Source: a virus. Taken from it: a DNA stretch of 41,509 nucleotides. The position numbers and the translations under genes were made by a program. The notes under the pieces are model-generated. The model saw only the letters and a list, made by a program, of their open reading frames with translations, had not been told where the DNA came from and searched no databases. The DNA lies in the IMG/VR virus record IMGVR_UViG_3300010885_022071, positions 1 to 41,509 of that record, one strand, 5' to 3'. Below are positions 11,129 through 20,319 of this stretch, piece by piece (the first letter of the stretch is position 1; each line of letters opens with the position of its first letter).

Positions 11129-13150
11129 TTATTGTTTAGGTATTTCACAGAAGTCCGTACTGCAATACTTTTCACCGATAGCATCGGCTGCCATTCCTGC
11201 ATAGACATCAGTGAAGTCAATAGGTAGCAATTTCATTGTGTAGTCTAGATACTCATCAGCAGTTATTTGCGTATACGGCATTTGTGGGTAAGTCTCGTTT
11301 CCCATAGGTAAGAAAGAAACGGTTTTGAGTTGCCCATCAAAAAGGTGAAGGACTGTACCAACATCTTTAGTTTCGGTGTCCTTATTAAAGGATACCGTAA
11401 CTGATACCGAGTTGTCTGACCAATGGCGTTGAGCCATAGAAGCAAGAGCAACTTTTTCATAAATAGAGACATCTTTCTCACTACGAGAGGCATCTGATTC
11501 TACTGGGAAGAAAACTACGCTAGTAGTCTTTGGAGACTCACTAGCAGGTTCAACCCGATATCCTGCAAAAGTAAAGAGAGGAAGCATAGGGTCATCATTA
11601 GCAAAACGAATAGAACGCAAGAAGTGCTTACCACCTGGAGTCCAATGCACACCAGGAGATTCTCCAGCAAGAATAGATACTGTTCCTGATGGCTTTACTG
11701 TTGTAGTCTTGATTGACTCACGAATACCTAACCATTCCGAATAGATACCGTCATAACGAGTAACGGTGTCGTACCCACTATCCATCCAGTTACGCAAGGC
11801 AGGTAAGCCGTTCTTATCAGCAAAGTTAGCAATACCAGACATTGACGTACCAATACGGCGGTTACGTTGCATAATAGCGTTGGTTTCTTCCCAGTGAGTT
11901 GGGAGAAGCGTAACAGTCTTAGCGTATAGGTAGGCAAACTTAAGAGTTCGCTTGTAATCCTCTAATGATTCATGGCGGTTAAGGTAAGTTTCAACCAAAG
12001 TACAGCACTCAAATGACTCAAGGCTTTGTTCAGCACATGGGTTATACCCAGATGCTCTCCAGTCTTTGTTGTTTGGTGGGTCAATGAGGCGACCATACTG
12101 CCTAGTGACATCCATCCAAATAACTCCTGGCTCACCGTTTAGAGCAATTCCCTCAATGATGTTTGACAAGTCATCCCCAACAGAGATGCCAACAGAGTTG
12201 TTAGACATCCATCCCCAGCCTGGTGCTTTAGGGTCATAGGAGTTTCTTTCTGGGAATACATCACTATTCTTTAGATTGAGGAAGTTTTCATCATCCAAAC
12301 GACCCATTAGCAACTCAGCAGAACGGCGAACGTTACCACTAACTACACACACGCCAATAAGGTTACCAATGTCAGCAATATCTACTCTAGTTAATAGAGA
12401 ACCTTCTCTATCTTTAAACATTCTGATAATGTACTGATGCAGAGCCTTCAATGGATCAGGGCCCGCTGCCGTACCACCAAACGTTTTAATAGGTTCTCCC
12501 GCTTCACGAATCTCACTATAGTCAAAACTAAGGGTTGGCTGGTCGTGGCGTAGGTATGAGTTAATCAAAGCCGAGGTAGATTCAACCCAGCCCTCACGAG
12601 TATCAGGGATTACATACTCGGTGATAGTTTGTGTTGGCGCGTAAATGGTGAACTCTTTGTCTGCACCCTTGTCGTCAAAGCCCACACCTACACCTAGCAT
12701 TGAGGCTTCCATTAGGAATGCAAATGGCTTGGCTGGGTTGTGCTTAGTCATTGACTCGGTAGACACGAATGAGCAGTTTTGGAGAGCAGCCGAGTTCTTT
12801 TGCTCGGTTACGATAGGTGTACCCATGACCCAAAGTCCACGACCTGGGGGTGTCCATTTAAGTTCAAACAAACGTTCGAACGCTTCCTTTGCTGAAGCCT
12901 GTGCTTTGTTCTCATTCCAAGGCAAACGGTTAGTCTTGCAATGGTCTTTTTGAATAGAATACATACCCTCGATTACACGACGGCAAACCTCTACCCAAGT
13001 CTCTTTTGTGCCATCAGGTTTCTTACGAGAATATGTCCTAAGAAACGTAATTTCACCCACAGCGTTACCGCCAGCGTCTTGATATCCCCAAGGGACTTTC
13101 TTACCTTCATACGTTGAAATGAAATCTTCCGTCAATTTAAATGACAGCAT
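11129..13150 (-). CDS. nrdJ: Adenosylcobalamin-dependent (class II) ribonucleotide reductase
   Basis: Predicted 673 residues, a little shorter than monomeric class II enzymes of the Lactobacillus type (about 740). It matches that family throughout: R-T-Y-S-R near the start, NCSFV (Cys126, first redox cysteine), G-V-G-V-G-F, LPDTREGW-like PDTREGWV, the substrate site NPCAE (Cys372, thiyl cysteine), Cys383 eleven residues later, TTVKPSGTVSILAG, and the C-terminal pair CSTDFC that reduces the active site. All five catalytic cysteines are present. It makes deoxynucleotides without oxygen dependence but needs B12 coenzyme. AAGGATAGGT precedes the ATG. Confidence 0.95.
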   Translation of the reverse strand: MLSFKLTEDFISTYEGKKVPWGYQDAGGNAVGEITFLRTYSRKKPDGTKETWVEVCRRVIEGMYSIQKDHCKTNRLPWNENKAQASAKEAFERLFELKWTPPGRGLWVMGTPIVTEQKNSAALQNCSFVSTESMTKHNPAKPFAFLMEASMLGVGVGFDDKGADKEFTIYAPTQTITEYVIPDTREGWVESTSALINSYLRHDQPTLSFDYSEIREAGEPIKTFGGTAAGPDPLKALHQYIIRMFKDREGSLLTRVDIADIGNLIGVCVVSGNVRRSAELLMGRLDDENFLNLKNSDVFPERNSYDPKAPGWGWMSNNSVGISVGDDLSNIIEGIALNGEPGVIWMDVTRQYGRLIDPPNNKDWRASGYNPCAEQSLESFECCTLVETYLNRHESLEDYKRTLKFAYLYAKTVTLLPTHWEETNAIMQRNRRIGTSMSGIANFADKNGLPALRNWMDSGYDTVTRYDGIYSEWLGIRESIKTTTVKPSGTVSILAGESPGVHWTPGGKHFLRSIRFANDDPMLPLFTFAGYRVEPASESPKTTSVVFFPVESDASRSEKDVSIYEKVALASMAQRHWSDNSVSVTVSFNKDTETKDVGTVLHLFDGQLKTVSFLPMGNETYPQMPYTQITADEYLDYTMKLLPIDFTDVYAGMAADAIGEKYCSTDFCEIPKQ

Positions 13151-13186
13151 ACCTATCCTTATTTGTGAGTGATTTACTAAAGTGGT

Positions 13187-13224
13187 GTTCCATAGTGGAA
13201 CGGGAGTCTCTTATATTATAAGAG
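13187..13224 (-). promoter_or_regulatory. Two dyads and a -10-like box upstream of the reductase gene
   Basis: CTCTTATA/TATAAGAG (13208-13224) contains TATAAT read leftward (13220-13215), and GTTCCA/TGGAAC (13187-13201) follows in the leader. The first dyad would overlap a -10 box and could be an operator; the second would be a leader hairpin. No clear -35, NrdR box or cobalamin riboswitch is visible. Confidence 0.4.
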
Positions 13225-14775
13225 TTAGTCCTCGATAGACCTTCGAATAACATTTGTAGTGTCATCTTCAGACAACCCATTATTTGGTAATTGGGTTAAA
13301 TCGCGAGCCTTTTCTCCAAAAATTTGACTAAGAACTCCGCCTCCATTTTTGGCTTCAACAGTCATCTTAATAAATGATGAAGTGTCCTGCAAGTCCTTAG
13401 CGTTTTTAACTAACTTAAGCAGTCTATCCATTTCTTGACCTGTGTTAGGGTCAGGATATCCGCCGTTTAATTCTTCAGAAAACCTTGCAAATGCTACACG
13501 TTGTGCCTGCATTTCAATAATAGCATTAAGCAGTGCAACTAACTGGTCTTTTGTTTTTACTTCTACTGGAAGATTAAATGCACAGTTATTTTGAGGTTTA
13601 AACGCAGGGCAATTTGATGCCACAAAACACGTATCACACATACGCAAACTGGTTGCATTTGACCGCATAAGTGGAACATCTTTAATAACATCATATCCAC
13701 TTTCATCTTGCTCTACGATAGTTTTAATCTCTGTTGCAAACACAGGTAAGGTGACCATTTCGTTACTATCCCTATGTTCAAGTTTCCGCATGTTACCCCC
13801 CCTCTTATCATGTACAACGGGGGTAGTTTCCGCGTTTCCTGCACTATGCATTTCAGCACTGTTATAATATAACTGGCTTATGTCAAGTTCTGGGGTTTTA
13901 CCTGTTATAAAGTCTTTAATTTCAGAAGTAAACTCATCATCGTCATCATCTTGTTCGGACATGAATGGATTATTTACCATATTAAATCTCTCCTCAAATT
14001 GGTCATAAGACCACAAGGCGAGTTTAGCCACCTCAACTGGGTCGTCTTGTACAATTTTATCAAAGTCCAAGCCTGCTTTCTCGTACACTGCTTTATATCT
14101 TGGGCGGGCTTGTTCTTTCATCTTTTTTGGGTATCTAACTAATTTATTACCATCCCATACAATGGTCTCTCCACGCATCATAGGGGATAACCAAGACTGT
14201 GTAGTTGCTGACGCTACTTTAATTTGTCGCAAATTATCTGGCTTGGCACAGGCTAACGCATGAAACGTAGTTCCGTATTGATTAGATAATGACCTAGTTT
14301 TTGCTGATAATGACACATCAGACTCAATAAGGTCATAAGGAATTGCTACGTTTGTGTATTGTTGGCATAAATCCACAATTTCAGAGTAAGAACTATCGTC
14401 TCTAATAGTGGCCCAAAACTTTTCCTCTTCTGACCAAGCAGCTTCTCGCTGCGTGTAAAGAGCCCGCTTGGCTATCATTGGATGCGTTATTTCTGTAAAT
14501 GAGGCAATCCTGTCCATATTATGGGCTAGAAAGTCTTCGTAGGCTACAGCAAACTCTTCCATTTCTACCTCAGTGAGAAACGTGCCATCTGGAATACCAG
14601 GATGTATGTGAATACTCATATAGGAAGGAAAATAGTTTTCTAGCATATACCGTTTATTTTTAGGCAATCCGCGTTTAGTAAGTCTCCAAAAAGATACACC
14701 TACGTGTTTAACACCCATTGTTTCCATAATTACACGATTACTAGGTACATCTGCACCCAGATAAATTAGTCTCAC
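13225..14775 (-). CDS. Large protein of unknown function with Cys-rich knuckle
   Basis: Predicted 516 residues. The N-terminus (MRLIYLGADVPSNRVIMETM) looks like a Rossmann or TIM-type beta-alpha start, perhaps an enzyme. Around residues 370-390 is CDTCFVASNCPAF followed by a further Cys, a likely zinc site, and the last 120 residues are helical. An acidic patch QDDDDDEF is in the middle. I do not recognise the family. It overlaps the preceding gene by four bases, so the two are translated together. Confidence 0.75.
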   Translation of the reverse strand: MRLIYLGADVPSNRVIMETMGVKHVGVSFWRLTKRGLPKNKRYMLENYFPSYMSIHIHPGIPDGTFLTEVEMEEFAVAYEDFLAHNMDRIASFTEITHPMIAKRALYTQREAAWSEEEKFWATIRDDSSYSEIVDLCQQYTNVAIPYDLIESDVSLSAKTRSLSNQYGTTFHALACAKPDNLRQIKVASATTQSWLSPMMRGETIVWDGNKLVRYPKKMKEQARPRYKAVYEKAGLDFDKIVQDDPVEVAKLALWSYDQFEERFNMVNNPFMSEQDDDDDEFTSEIKDFITGKTPELDISQLYYNSAEMHSAGNAETTPVVHDKRGGNMRKLEHRDSNEMVTLPVFATEIKTIVEQDESGYDVIKDVPLMRSNATSLRMCDTCFVASNCPAFKPQNNCAFNLPVEVKTKDQLVALLNAIIEMQAQRVAFARFSEELNGGYPDPNTGQEMDRLLKLVKNAKDLQDTSSFIKMTVEAKNGGGVLSQIFGEKARDLTQLPNNGLSEDDTTNVIRRSIED

Positions 14776-15230
14776 AACCTAGGGTCCTCATCATATATCC
14801 CCTGTTGACGGTCTAATTCTTCGTTAATTAAAGCCCAACTTTTAATACCTTCTCGACCATCTGGTCTAAATTCTGATCGAGTATATCTTGGATTAAGAAA
14901 TACTAAAGTAGTAATGCCACGTTCAATTAATTGTTTAGCCAATTCTGTGTCTTCTGTAACCACGTAATCAATTTTGCCTTTGCTACGCAAAGTTTCAATA
15001 GTTAATAGCCGTGGGTTATCTAAAGGAGTATCAATAATTGCAACAATATCATCTAATTTTTTGCCTAAATTATTAGTTTTAAGCCAAATATCAGTACGTT
15101 CTGCGTCGTCGCAAATAAGAATGACACGGTTAGTCTCATTTAAAGATTTGTAAAGGGCTGCGCCTTCCATAATAATGGATTGATCGCGGTCTCTACGCAT
15201 AATGCCGTCTACAAAAATTAAGACCGACAT
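14772..15230 (-). CDS. HAD-like Rossmann-fold protein, probably degenerate
   Basis: Predicted 152 residues. The start VLIFVDGIMRR resembles HAD motif I, but the DxD nucleophile pair is replaced by DG, so phosphatase activity is doubtful. ILICDDAERTD and later VVTEDTELAKQLIERGITTL look like further beta-alpha units. Polynucleotide kinase-phosphatase or nucleotide metabolism would be plausible, but this is inference. Confidence 0.6.
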   Translation of the reverse strand: MSVLIFVDGIMRRDRDQSIIMEGAALYKSLNETNRVILICDDAERTDIWLKTNNLGKKLDDIVAIIDTPLDNPRLLTIETLRSKGKIDYVVTEDTELAKQLIERGITTLVFLNPRYTRSEFRPDGREGIKSWALINEELDRQQGIYDEDPRL

Positions 15231-15343
15231 GAATCACACGAGTTTCCTGAGCCAGGGGAATACGTCACAGTGGGTAAAAGGGTATGGCATTTTTCACATA
15301 ATTGCCATACTTCTTCATATTCATCTTCATATTGACCTGTCAT
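15218..15343 (-). CDS. Zinc-ribbon small protein (41 aa)
   Basis: Encodes MTGQYEDEYEEVWQLCEKCH, then 21 residues ending CDSCRS. CEKC and CDSC form a zinc ribbon. The start is in ATGA with the glycosyltransferase stop, and the end overlaps the next gene by 13 bases, so it is clearly part of the operon. Confidence 0.7.
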   Translation of the reverse strand: MTGQYEDEYEEVWQLCEKCHTLLPTVTYSPGSGNSCDSCRS

Positions 15344-16056
15344 TTTAATTGATCCAGCCCTGTCCCAGCCTCATTGTTGGCTAACCAACCACGGTGGTGC
15401 GCTTCATCTACCCAAATACGTTTGTGATGTTGCAGGATAGCCCCTGTATGTGCAAACATAGGTATTTCATTGCTATGCAATTTTGAACAAAATGTTAAAT
15501 CTTCTGATAGCCATTTATTGCCACCAATAGGTCCATCTAAGAACCATGCCCAGTCACGCTGCTCTTCCCCAACCTCGTCACGAAGCTTCTGTAGGGCTGT
15601 ACGGTGCATTAAAAGACAACCTGTACCTGCGGCAGCAATTTGAATTATTGAGTTCTCTGGGTAGTCATCCCAAGGCTGTAACCCTGTTTCAGCGTCCGCT
15701 TTAAAAATCAATGGGACTGGGCGTAAGCTTGGACCTTCCCACAAGGCTGCAAAATATAGACCTGCAACAACTGGTCGAACATATTGATCTGCAGTTTCAA
15801 CTAATAATCTAAACGTATGTGGGGAAATACGTTCGTCTGCATCTAGCATAAGTAGCCAGTCATCCTTAGTATTATCAAGGAAATGCTTGACCATAATATT
15901 ACGACTTTTAGCCAGTAATCCTAAGCCTTCAACGCAGAAAAAATCGCCTACACGTTTAGGCTCATCTCTAATAATCTGCATAATACTAAGGCCGAATTCG
16001 GTGTCAATTTCACCAGCGTGGCACCAGCCAATAGCTACAGTATCTTTCTGTTTCAT
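15340..16056 (-). CDS. Family 2-like glycosyltransferase (GT-A fold)
   Basis: Predicted 238 residues. ATG 16056 follows GGAGAAC; a TTG twelve bases upstream overlaps it. R-N-I-M-V-K-H-F-L ... DDWLLMLDADERI is the GT-A donor site with the DAD metal motif near residue 73, and W-L-S-E-D-L-T-F-C is a typical acceptor-side ED motif. It would transfer a sugar from a nucleotide sugar to DNA bases, phage protein or host surface glycan; the target cannot be told from sequence. Phage enzymes of this kind often protect DNA or alter receptors. Confidence 0.8.
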   Translation of the reverse strand: MKQKDTVAIGWCHAGEIDTEFGLSIMQIIRDEPKRVGDFFCVEGLGLLAKSRNIMVKHFLDNTKDDWLLMLDADERISPHTFRLLVETADQYVRPVVAGLYFAALWEGPSLRPVPLIFKADAETGLQPWDDYPENSIIQIAAAGTGCLLMHRTALQKLRDEVGEEQRDWAWFLDGPIGGNKWLSEDLTFCSKLHSNEIPMFAHTGAILQHHKRIWVDEAHHRGWLANNEAGTGLDQLK

Positions 16057-16099
16057 TTTGTTCTCCAAGTAGTATCTGTTGTTGATCTAACCTATCACA

Positions 16100-17026
16100 C
16101 TATGGTCGATAAGCCCGTCTAATAAGTGTGCTTGTATCAGGTAACTCTACACCATAAGTAGTAGTTGCAAAACGTGAGGCTGCTTCACTTGACATGTCGT
16201 GCAGAACTTTTAATGCAGGAACAACCCCGCTTTGTTTTCCTGCTTGCCAACGGTAATTTGAAAAATCCGCAAATCCTTGACCTGCTGGGCTAAATGCTGT
16301 ATTTCGTGAAGTATGAATATCCTCAAACATAGCCGAGCCTTGTTGCACTGCAACAGCTAGCGCAGCTTCAGCATTGATTCGCATGGCATCATTGGCTGCA
16401 TTCTTGATTTGATTATGCGCTGTTGTATATCTATTAACAATTTCAGCAGCTTTTACTTTGTCACGCTCTATTGCTGATGACCATTCTGGGTCAGTTGGGG
16501 GTTCCATAACGCTAGGTGGAACTACCCACGAGTTGTCAAGAACTGAATATGCTGCATATGGTTTTATTGCAGTAATGTCCGAATTGGTATTAACATAAAA
16601 CGTAAGTTCGTATTCGCCTAAAAAATTATTAGTACGGGGGTGAAGTTCGTTTCTAAATCCTTGGTTAATCTCTGCTGAAATCTCTGAATCAGACCAACCT
16701 TTGTATTCTTGGTTAGATTGTCTAAATTGTGGATAATCTACAGATACTAAGCAATCAAGATCGGCTGGAGTTCTGTGAGCAGCCCAATTATACGAAACAC
16801 CTGAACCTGCTAAATATACCTTTAACCATGCTGACGCTTCATTGTAACCAAGGGCTAAATGGTTATATAACAATGTAAGGATAGCGTCACGAACTGAAGG
16901 TAGTAGCACACCTTCACGAAATATTCGTGGGTCTAAATTACTTTTAGAATCACTGAAATAGGATGTTTCGCCTGGTTCAATATTAATTTCTTCGGCTTGG
17001 CTAGCAAGTGTCTCGTAATAATTCAC
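16100..17026 (-). CDS. Nucleotidyltransferase-like protein
   Basis: Predicted 308 residues. KVYLAGSGVSYNWAAHRTPA followed by DLDCLVSVDY resembles a pol-beta-type nucleotidyltransferase site (hG-S/G...DxD). The spacing between GSG and DLD is longer than usual, so activity is uncertain. The C-terminal half is helical (a long Ala/Glu helix around residues 190-240). Related proteins occur in many actinophages without known substrate. It overlaps the preceding small gene by ATGA. Confidence 0.65.
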   Translation of the reverse strand: MNYYETLASQAEEINIEPGETSYFSDSKSNLDPRIFREGVLLPSVRDAILTLLYNHLALGYNEASAWLKVYLAGSGVSYNWAAHRTPADLDCLVSVDYPQFRQSNQEYKGWSDSEISAEINQGFRNELHPRTNNFLGEYELTFYVNTNSDITAIKPYAAYSVLDNSWVVPPSVMEPPTDPEWSSAIERDKVKAAEIVNRYTTAHNQIKNAANDAMRINAEAALAVAVQQGSAMFEDIHTSRNTAFSPAGQGFADFSNYRWQAGKQSGVVPALKVLHDMSSEAASRFATTTYGVELPDTSTLIRRAYRP

Positions 17027-17226
17027 AGACTATCCTGCTCTGGTTTTGCATTAATGTTAAATATTTTAGTTGGCTTTTCTTTTTGCTCAAGAAGCGGGCT
17101 TACTAATCCACATACTACATGTGCAGCAGAAAATCTACCAACAAGTAACCAACCAGCATCTTCACGACCTTTATCAAGCTCAACGCTAATTGACGCCATG
17201 CAGGAGCAAACTAGTTCTATGTACAT
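17023..17226 (-). CDS. Small protein of unknown function (67 aa)
   Basis: ATG 17226 follows AGGGGTGA. The product has two early cysteines (CSC) and a hydrophobic centre (GWLLVGRFSAAHVVCGLV) that is too broken for a sure membrane helix. It overlaps the nucleotidyltransferase-like gene by ATGA. Confidence 0.6.
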   Translation of the reverse strand: MYIELVCSCMASISVELDKGREDAGWLLVGRFSAAHVVCGLVSPLLEQKEKPTKIFNINAKPEQDSL

Positions 17227-17280
17227 GTGGTAATCACCCCTGTAATTTGGATTGTGTACTACTAGTCTACTACTTTAAGG

Positions 17281-17826
17281 CTATTTATATAGCCCCTTCT
17301 CAGCGTTAGACTTCTGCATATTAAAGGATTTTACTGGGCAAAAGTCACATAAATAGACTTTAGGGCCAGTTTTGCCCGCTTTTTCAAGACCTGCCTCTTT
17401 ACGGTCAGCGTCAGTATCAGGTTTAAGTAGTTTTTTATCAGATTTATAGTCTGGGCACTGTCCTTTTGGGCGCAAATGTTCTGAAAAGCAAGACATAGCG
17501 TCTTCTGCAAATTGATTTTTAGTGGCATAAAAATTAGTTTGAAAGGCATCTAGGCCTTCAGAACCACCTTTAATCTGTTTAACAATTTCAGCTTGAATTT
17601 TTGGCACAGCCCAATATTTAAACGGAAACTTCATAAGAATACCAATGTGTTCAACAGGCTTTTGATGCTTAGATACTAGGATGTTTAGCAACGTATCGGT
17701 TGCTGGATCACCATCATAATCTGGCAATTCTTCAATTGTTTTGCAATTACGACATACCAATACACGAATCATAGGTTCGTCTTGATTAACTTTTGCACCT
17801 AAATCTATAGCGTTATTAAAGTCCAT
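17281..17826 (-). CDS. Conserved actinophage protein with two zinc knuckles
   Basis: Predicted 181 residues. An N-terminal CRNC and C-terminal CDFCPVKSFNMQK flank a helical middle with extra cysteines (AMSCFSEHLRPKGQCPDY). The four-part Cys layout recalls a conserved actinophage hypothetical family. A TATGCTA box lies eleven bases upstream of the start, so this may be the head of a transcript. Confidence 0.75.
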   Translation of the reverse strand: MDFNNAIDLGAKVNQDEPMIRVLVCRNCKTIEELPDYDGDPATDTLLNILVSKHQKPVEHIGILMKFPFKYWAVPKIQAEIVKQIKGGSEGLDAFQTNFYATKNQFAEDAMSCFSEHLRPKGQCPDYKSDKKLLKPDTDADRKEAGLEKAGKTGPKVYLCDFCPVKSFNMQKSNAEKGLYK

Positions 17827-17852
17827 AACACTATTTTAGCATAAAGGTTTAA

Positions 17853-18932
17853 TTATCCTCTTGTGGTGCGGGAGACGTTAAACTTTTCAGCCAGTTTATT
17901 TGCGCCTTCTGCTGTTACTGTTTGGCTCATAGGAGTACATTCTGCACATAAAGTGTCATCACGCGGTTTAAATATACCCCTGTCATGTCCTTTATTTGAT
18001 TCAGCAAATACTGCAATCATATGTCCTGTTGAACTCCTACGTTGTCCTACAGGAGTTGCTGCTTGAACACCTGGAATAGGCTTGTCACAATTAATGCAAA
18101 AACCACCAACGTCTTTGCCAGCTTCGTTTTTTACACCTAAGTCACTAACAGCACCTTGTGGAGCTACATCATATTTACGTTGAGGACCAGTAGTTGTTCG
18201 TCCAGTTGTTTCTGATGCTTCTTTTGGTTTACTTTCTTTACCAATAGTACTTAACCAGTAATCGGATGCACTACCCTTTTCAAGAGCTGCTTTTTGAGTT
18301 GATTCAGCTTTGGAAGGTTTAAATTTTGCTCTACCTTTGGTTGGTTCATTAACAGTAGCAGTTCTAGTACGCTCTGGCTCTGGGTCAGGTATGTCCATAT
18401 CACTTACAAATGTACCTGCTTCTGGGTCATCTGGACCAGTTCCTTTAAATTTAAGTTCTTTGGTAACCATTTTTTTAGGTTTAGATTTTTCAGATGGTGC
18501 ACCTGTAATTTTTTGTTCTCTAGCAAGTCTTTCTGCGTTTTTTTGCGCAATTTCTGCTGTACGAGCTTTATGTCTTTCAAGATGGCTCATTCCTGCTTGA
18601 GGGTCTACGCTTTCAATAGTCTCTACAAGTTGAGATGCTTCTGCACGAGGTTTTGGGGTAGTTATTTTAGGGTCACCAGATACAGATGCTCTAGAAGCTG
18701 GCCTATCAGGACCAACAACAGGGGTAGGATTAGCTGTTACAGTTCTTTCACGAGCTGGATTCTCTGGAACATACTTTTTACCTTGTGGTGTGTAATACAC
18801 CATAGCGCCTGTTTCAGAGTCTTTACGGTGTGACCATTGCGCACCAACATCAGGATCATCATACGTTGATCCTGCGCTATCCCAGGCTTCGCGAGAATCC
18901 CTAAGTGTGCGGGATAGTTTTCTACTACCCAT
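17853..18932 (-). CDS. Disordered, low-complexity protein with C-terminal zinc knuckles
   Basis: Predicted 359 residues. The first 260 are rich in Pro, Thr, Ser, Lys and Glu with a basic KSKPKKMVTKE segment and are likely disordered. The end carries CINC and, about 50 residues on, CAEC, a probable zinc domain. It heads a block of similar disordered proteins that share gene order and close packing. Function unknown; a virion-associated or DNA-binding role is possible. Confidence 0.7.
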   Translation of the reverse strand: MGSRKLSRTLRDSREAWDSAGSTYDDPDVGAQWSHRKDSETGAMVYYTPQGKKYVPENPARERTVTANPTPVVGPDRPASRASVSGDPKITTPKPRAEASQLVETIESVDPQAGMSHLERHKARTAEIAQKNAERLAREQKITGAPSEKSKPKKMVTKELKFKGTGPDDPEAGTFVSDMDIPDPEPERTRTATVNEPTKGRAKFKPSKAESTQKAALEKGSASDYWLSTIGKESKPKEASETTGRTTTGPQRKYDVAPQGAVSDLGVKNEAGKDVGGFCINCDKPIPGVQAATPVGQRRSSTGHMIAVFAESNKGHDRGIFKPRDDTLCAECTPMSQTVTAEGANKLAEKFNVSRTTRG

Positions 18933-18934
18933 TT

Positions 18935-19141
18935 TTATTTACCTGGGTTAACCTTTTGTGGGTCTTCAGAGTTAATAAATCCGTAATTCATGTATGGATG
19001 CAAACCAGCGCGGTTGGCTACAACAGACTGGTCACCCATGCCAGCAGCGACTGTTGTATTTGGGCGACGCTTTCGGTATTTTCCATCGGTTGATCCTTCA
19101 TTTAGCTCTGCATTAGGCGAGCGGCGATATGGTACGGTCAT
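18935..19141 (-). CDS. Small basic protein (68 aa)
   Basis: Basic, disordered start (MTVPYRRSPNAEL) and KYRKRRPNTT, then a short aromatic tail (PYMNYGFINSEDP). No family recognised. It shares a base with the preceding gene, so translation is coupled. Confidence 0.65.
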   Translation of the reverse strand: MTVPYRRSPNAELNEGSTDGKYRKRRPNTTVAAGMGDQSVVANRAGLHPYMNYGFINSEDPQKVNPGK

Positions 19142-19374
19142 TAGGACACCATTCCGTTCTTTACGTGTTTGTAAAACTTGCGATTACTACAATTTGCACA
19201 ATATTGATTATGCAATGCATGGTACGGGTCTAAATTAAGACCGCACTCAATACAAGGCTTACTATTATTGTAGTACGTATTTTTCAATCTTTCTTGGGTA
19301 AATACGCCAACATCTGTACCACCAGCCATGCCGCTACCTGTAGAATCTGTCATTAAACCTGGGTCAATTGCCAT
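19141..19374 (-). CDS. Zinc-ribbon small protein (77 aa)
   Basis: Gly/Thr-rich start followed by CIEC and CANC 18 residues apart, with His residues between (DPYHALHNQYC). The pattern is a small zinc ribbon. Function unknown. Confidence 0.7.
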   Translation of the reverse strand: MAIDPGLMTDSTGSGMAGGTDVGVFTQERLKNTYYNNSKPCIECGLNLDPYHALHNQYCANCSNRKFYKHVKNGMVS

Positions 19375-19375
19375 G

Positions 19376-19972
19376 TTAAGCCATTAGTGATGTAACGCGA
19401 TTTTCGCGCGTATTTGCGTTAGGTGCTGGAGTATTTAATGGTTTAGTAGGTATGTTAACTCCTGGAAAACGAGAAGTAGCGCTAGGCGTAGGTGCTGGGG
19501 TAGTTGGTCCTGGAGTTATACTTGCTGTAGGTGGAACACGCACTGTTGGTGGAGGAGGTAACACTGCTGGACCAACTGCTGGAGGCACGTACGGGGTAAT
19601 GCCACGCACTGGTGGAACACGGTTTGGATTTGGCCCACGGTCTTGGGGAACTGTAGGACCGCGATCTTCGCGAGCGTTTGGTCGTTGACTTTCAGGCTCG
19701 TCTGCTCTGTTTTCTCGGTTATTTGGACTGTCTGGGTCACCACCACGTCCAGGTGTCATAGTAGTAGGTGTTGCGTCACCAAAGACACCTTTAACACGGT
19801 CTACTCCGTAAAAACGGTTCATAGCCTCACGACTTACTGGGTCAAGGCCAGATTTTTTGTAATGGGCTACGTTACCCTCAAACGTTTGGTTTGAGTTAAG
19901 CGTATCAATGTTAGATTGAGGAACATTAATACTAAGGTCGTAATTATTTTTTTTCCAGTCTGGGGTACTCAT
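19376..19972 (-). CDS. Proline/threonine-rich disordered protein
   Basis: Predicted 198 residues. A structured 60-residue start is followed by about 120 residues of Pro/Thr/Arg repeats (PRGGDPDSPNN, then VPPVRGITPYVPPAVGP and TPGPTTPAPTP). The tail is ENRVTSLMA. Likely a linker or virion-surface protein; no family recognised. Confidence 0.65.
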   Translation of the reverse strand: MSTPDWKKNNYDLSINVPQSNIDTLNSNQTFEGNVAHYKKSGLDPVSREAMNRFYGVDRVKGVFGDATPTTMTPGRGGDPDSPNNRENRADEPESQRPNAREDRGPTVPQDRGPNPNRVPPVRGITPYVPPAVGPAVLPPPPTVRVPPTASITPGPTTPAPTPSATSRFPGVNIPTKPLNTPAPNANTRENRVTSLMA

Positions 19973-20319
19973 TAAATACCATATCCTAACGTGTTGCGGG
20001 ATGAACTTTCGGCCTGTGCTGCTGGGTTAGGGGTGTCAACCCGCTCAGTAACAGGAACATTAAGGTTAACCATGTCATCAATACTGTATTCATGGTCTTC
20101 GTACCCAAACCTTGGTGGGAATAGCTGAATCTGTGGAAGATTGGGACGTACGTATTGTTGAATATCTTCACTTGACATAGTCAATACTGCCATAGCCTGG
20201 CTTAGATTCTGCTCTTGATTACTAGCAAAAGGGCCAATATAAGCTTGTGGAGGATACGCAGCTTCTGGTGGGGCAATCCAAGGACGATTGGAATATACGC
20301 CATTTGTTAAATTTGGCAT
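19972..20319 (-). CDS. Small protein of unknown function (115 aa)
   Basis: Pro/Tyr-rich start (NRPWIAPPEAAYPPQAYIG), a helical centre and the tail SSSRNTLGYGI. It shares TAATG-type overlaps with both neighbours. Similar tails in nearby genes are listed under findings. Confidence 0.65.
   Translation of the reverse strand: MPNLTNGVYSNRPWIAPPEAAYPPQAYIGPFASNQEQNLSQAMAVLTMSSEDIQQYVRPNLPQIQLFPPRFGYEDHEYSIDDMVNLNVPVTERVDTPNPAAQAESSSRNTLGYGI

Noticed and set aside
12645-12953. Rightward frame inside the ribonucleotide reductase gene
   Set aside because: It is antisense to a clearly conserved enzyme.
13151-13224. Cobalamin riboswitch before the B12-dependent reductase
   Set aside because: The gap is only 74 bases and has no B12-box-like sequence; only two simple dyads are seen.
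18310-18833. Rightward frames opposite the disordered protein gene
   Set aside because: They lie antisense to a well-placed leftward gene and have no start signals.
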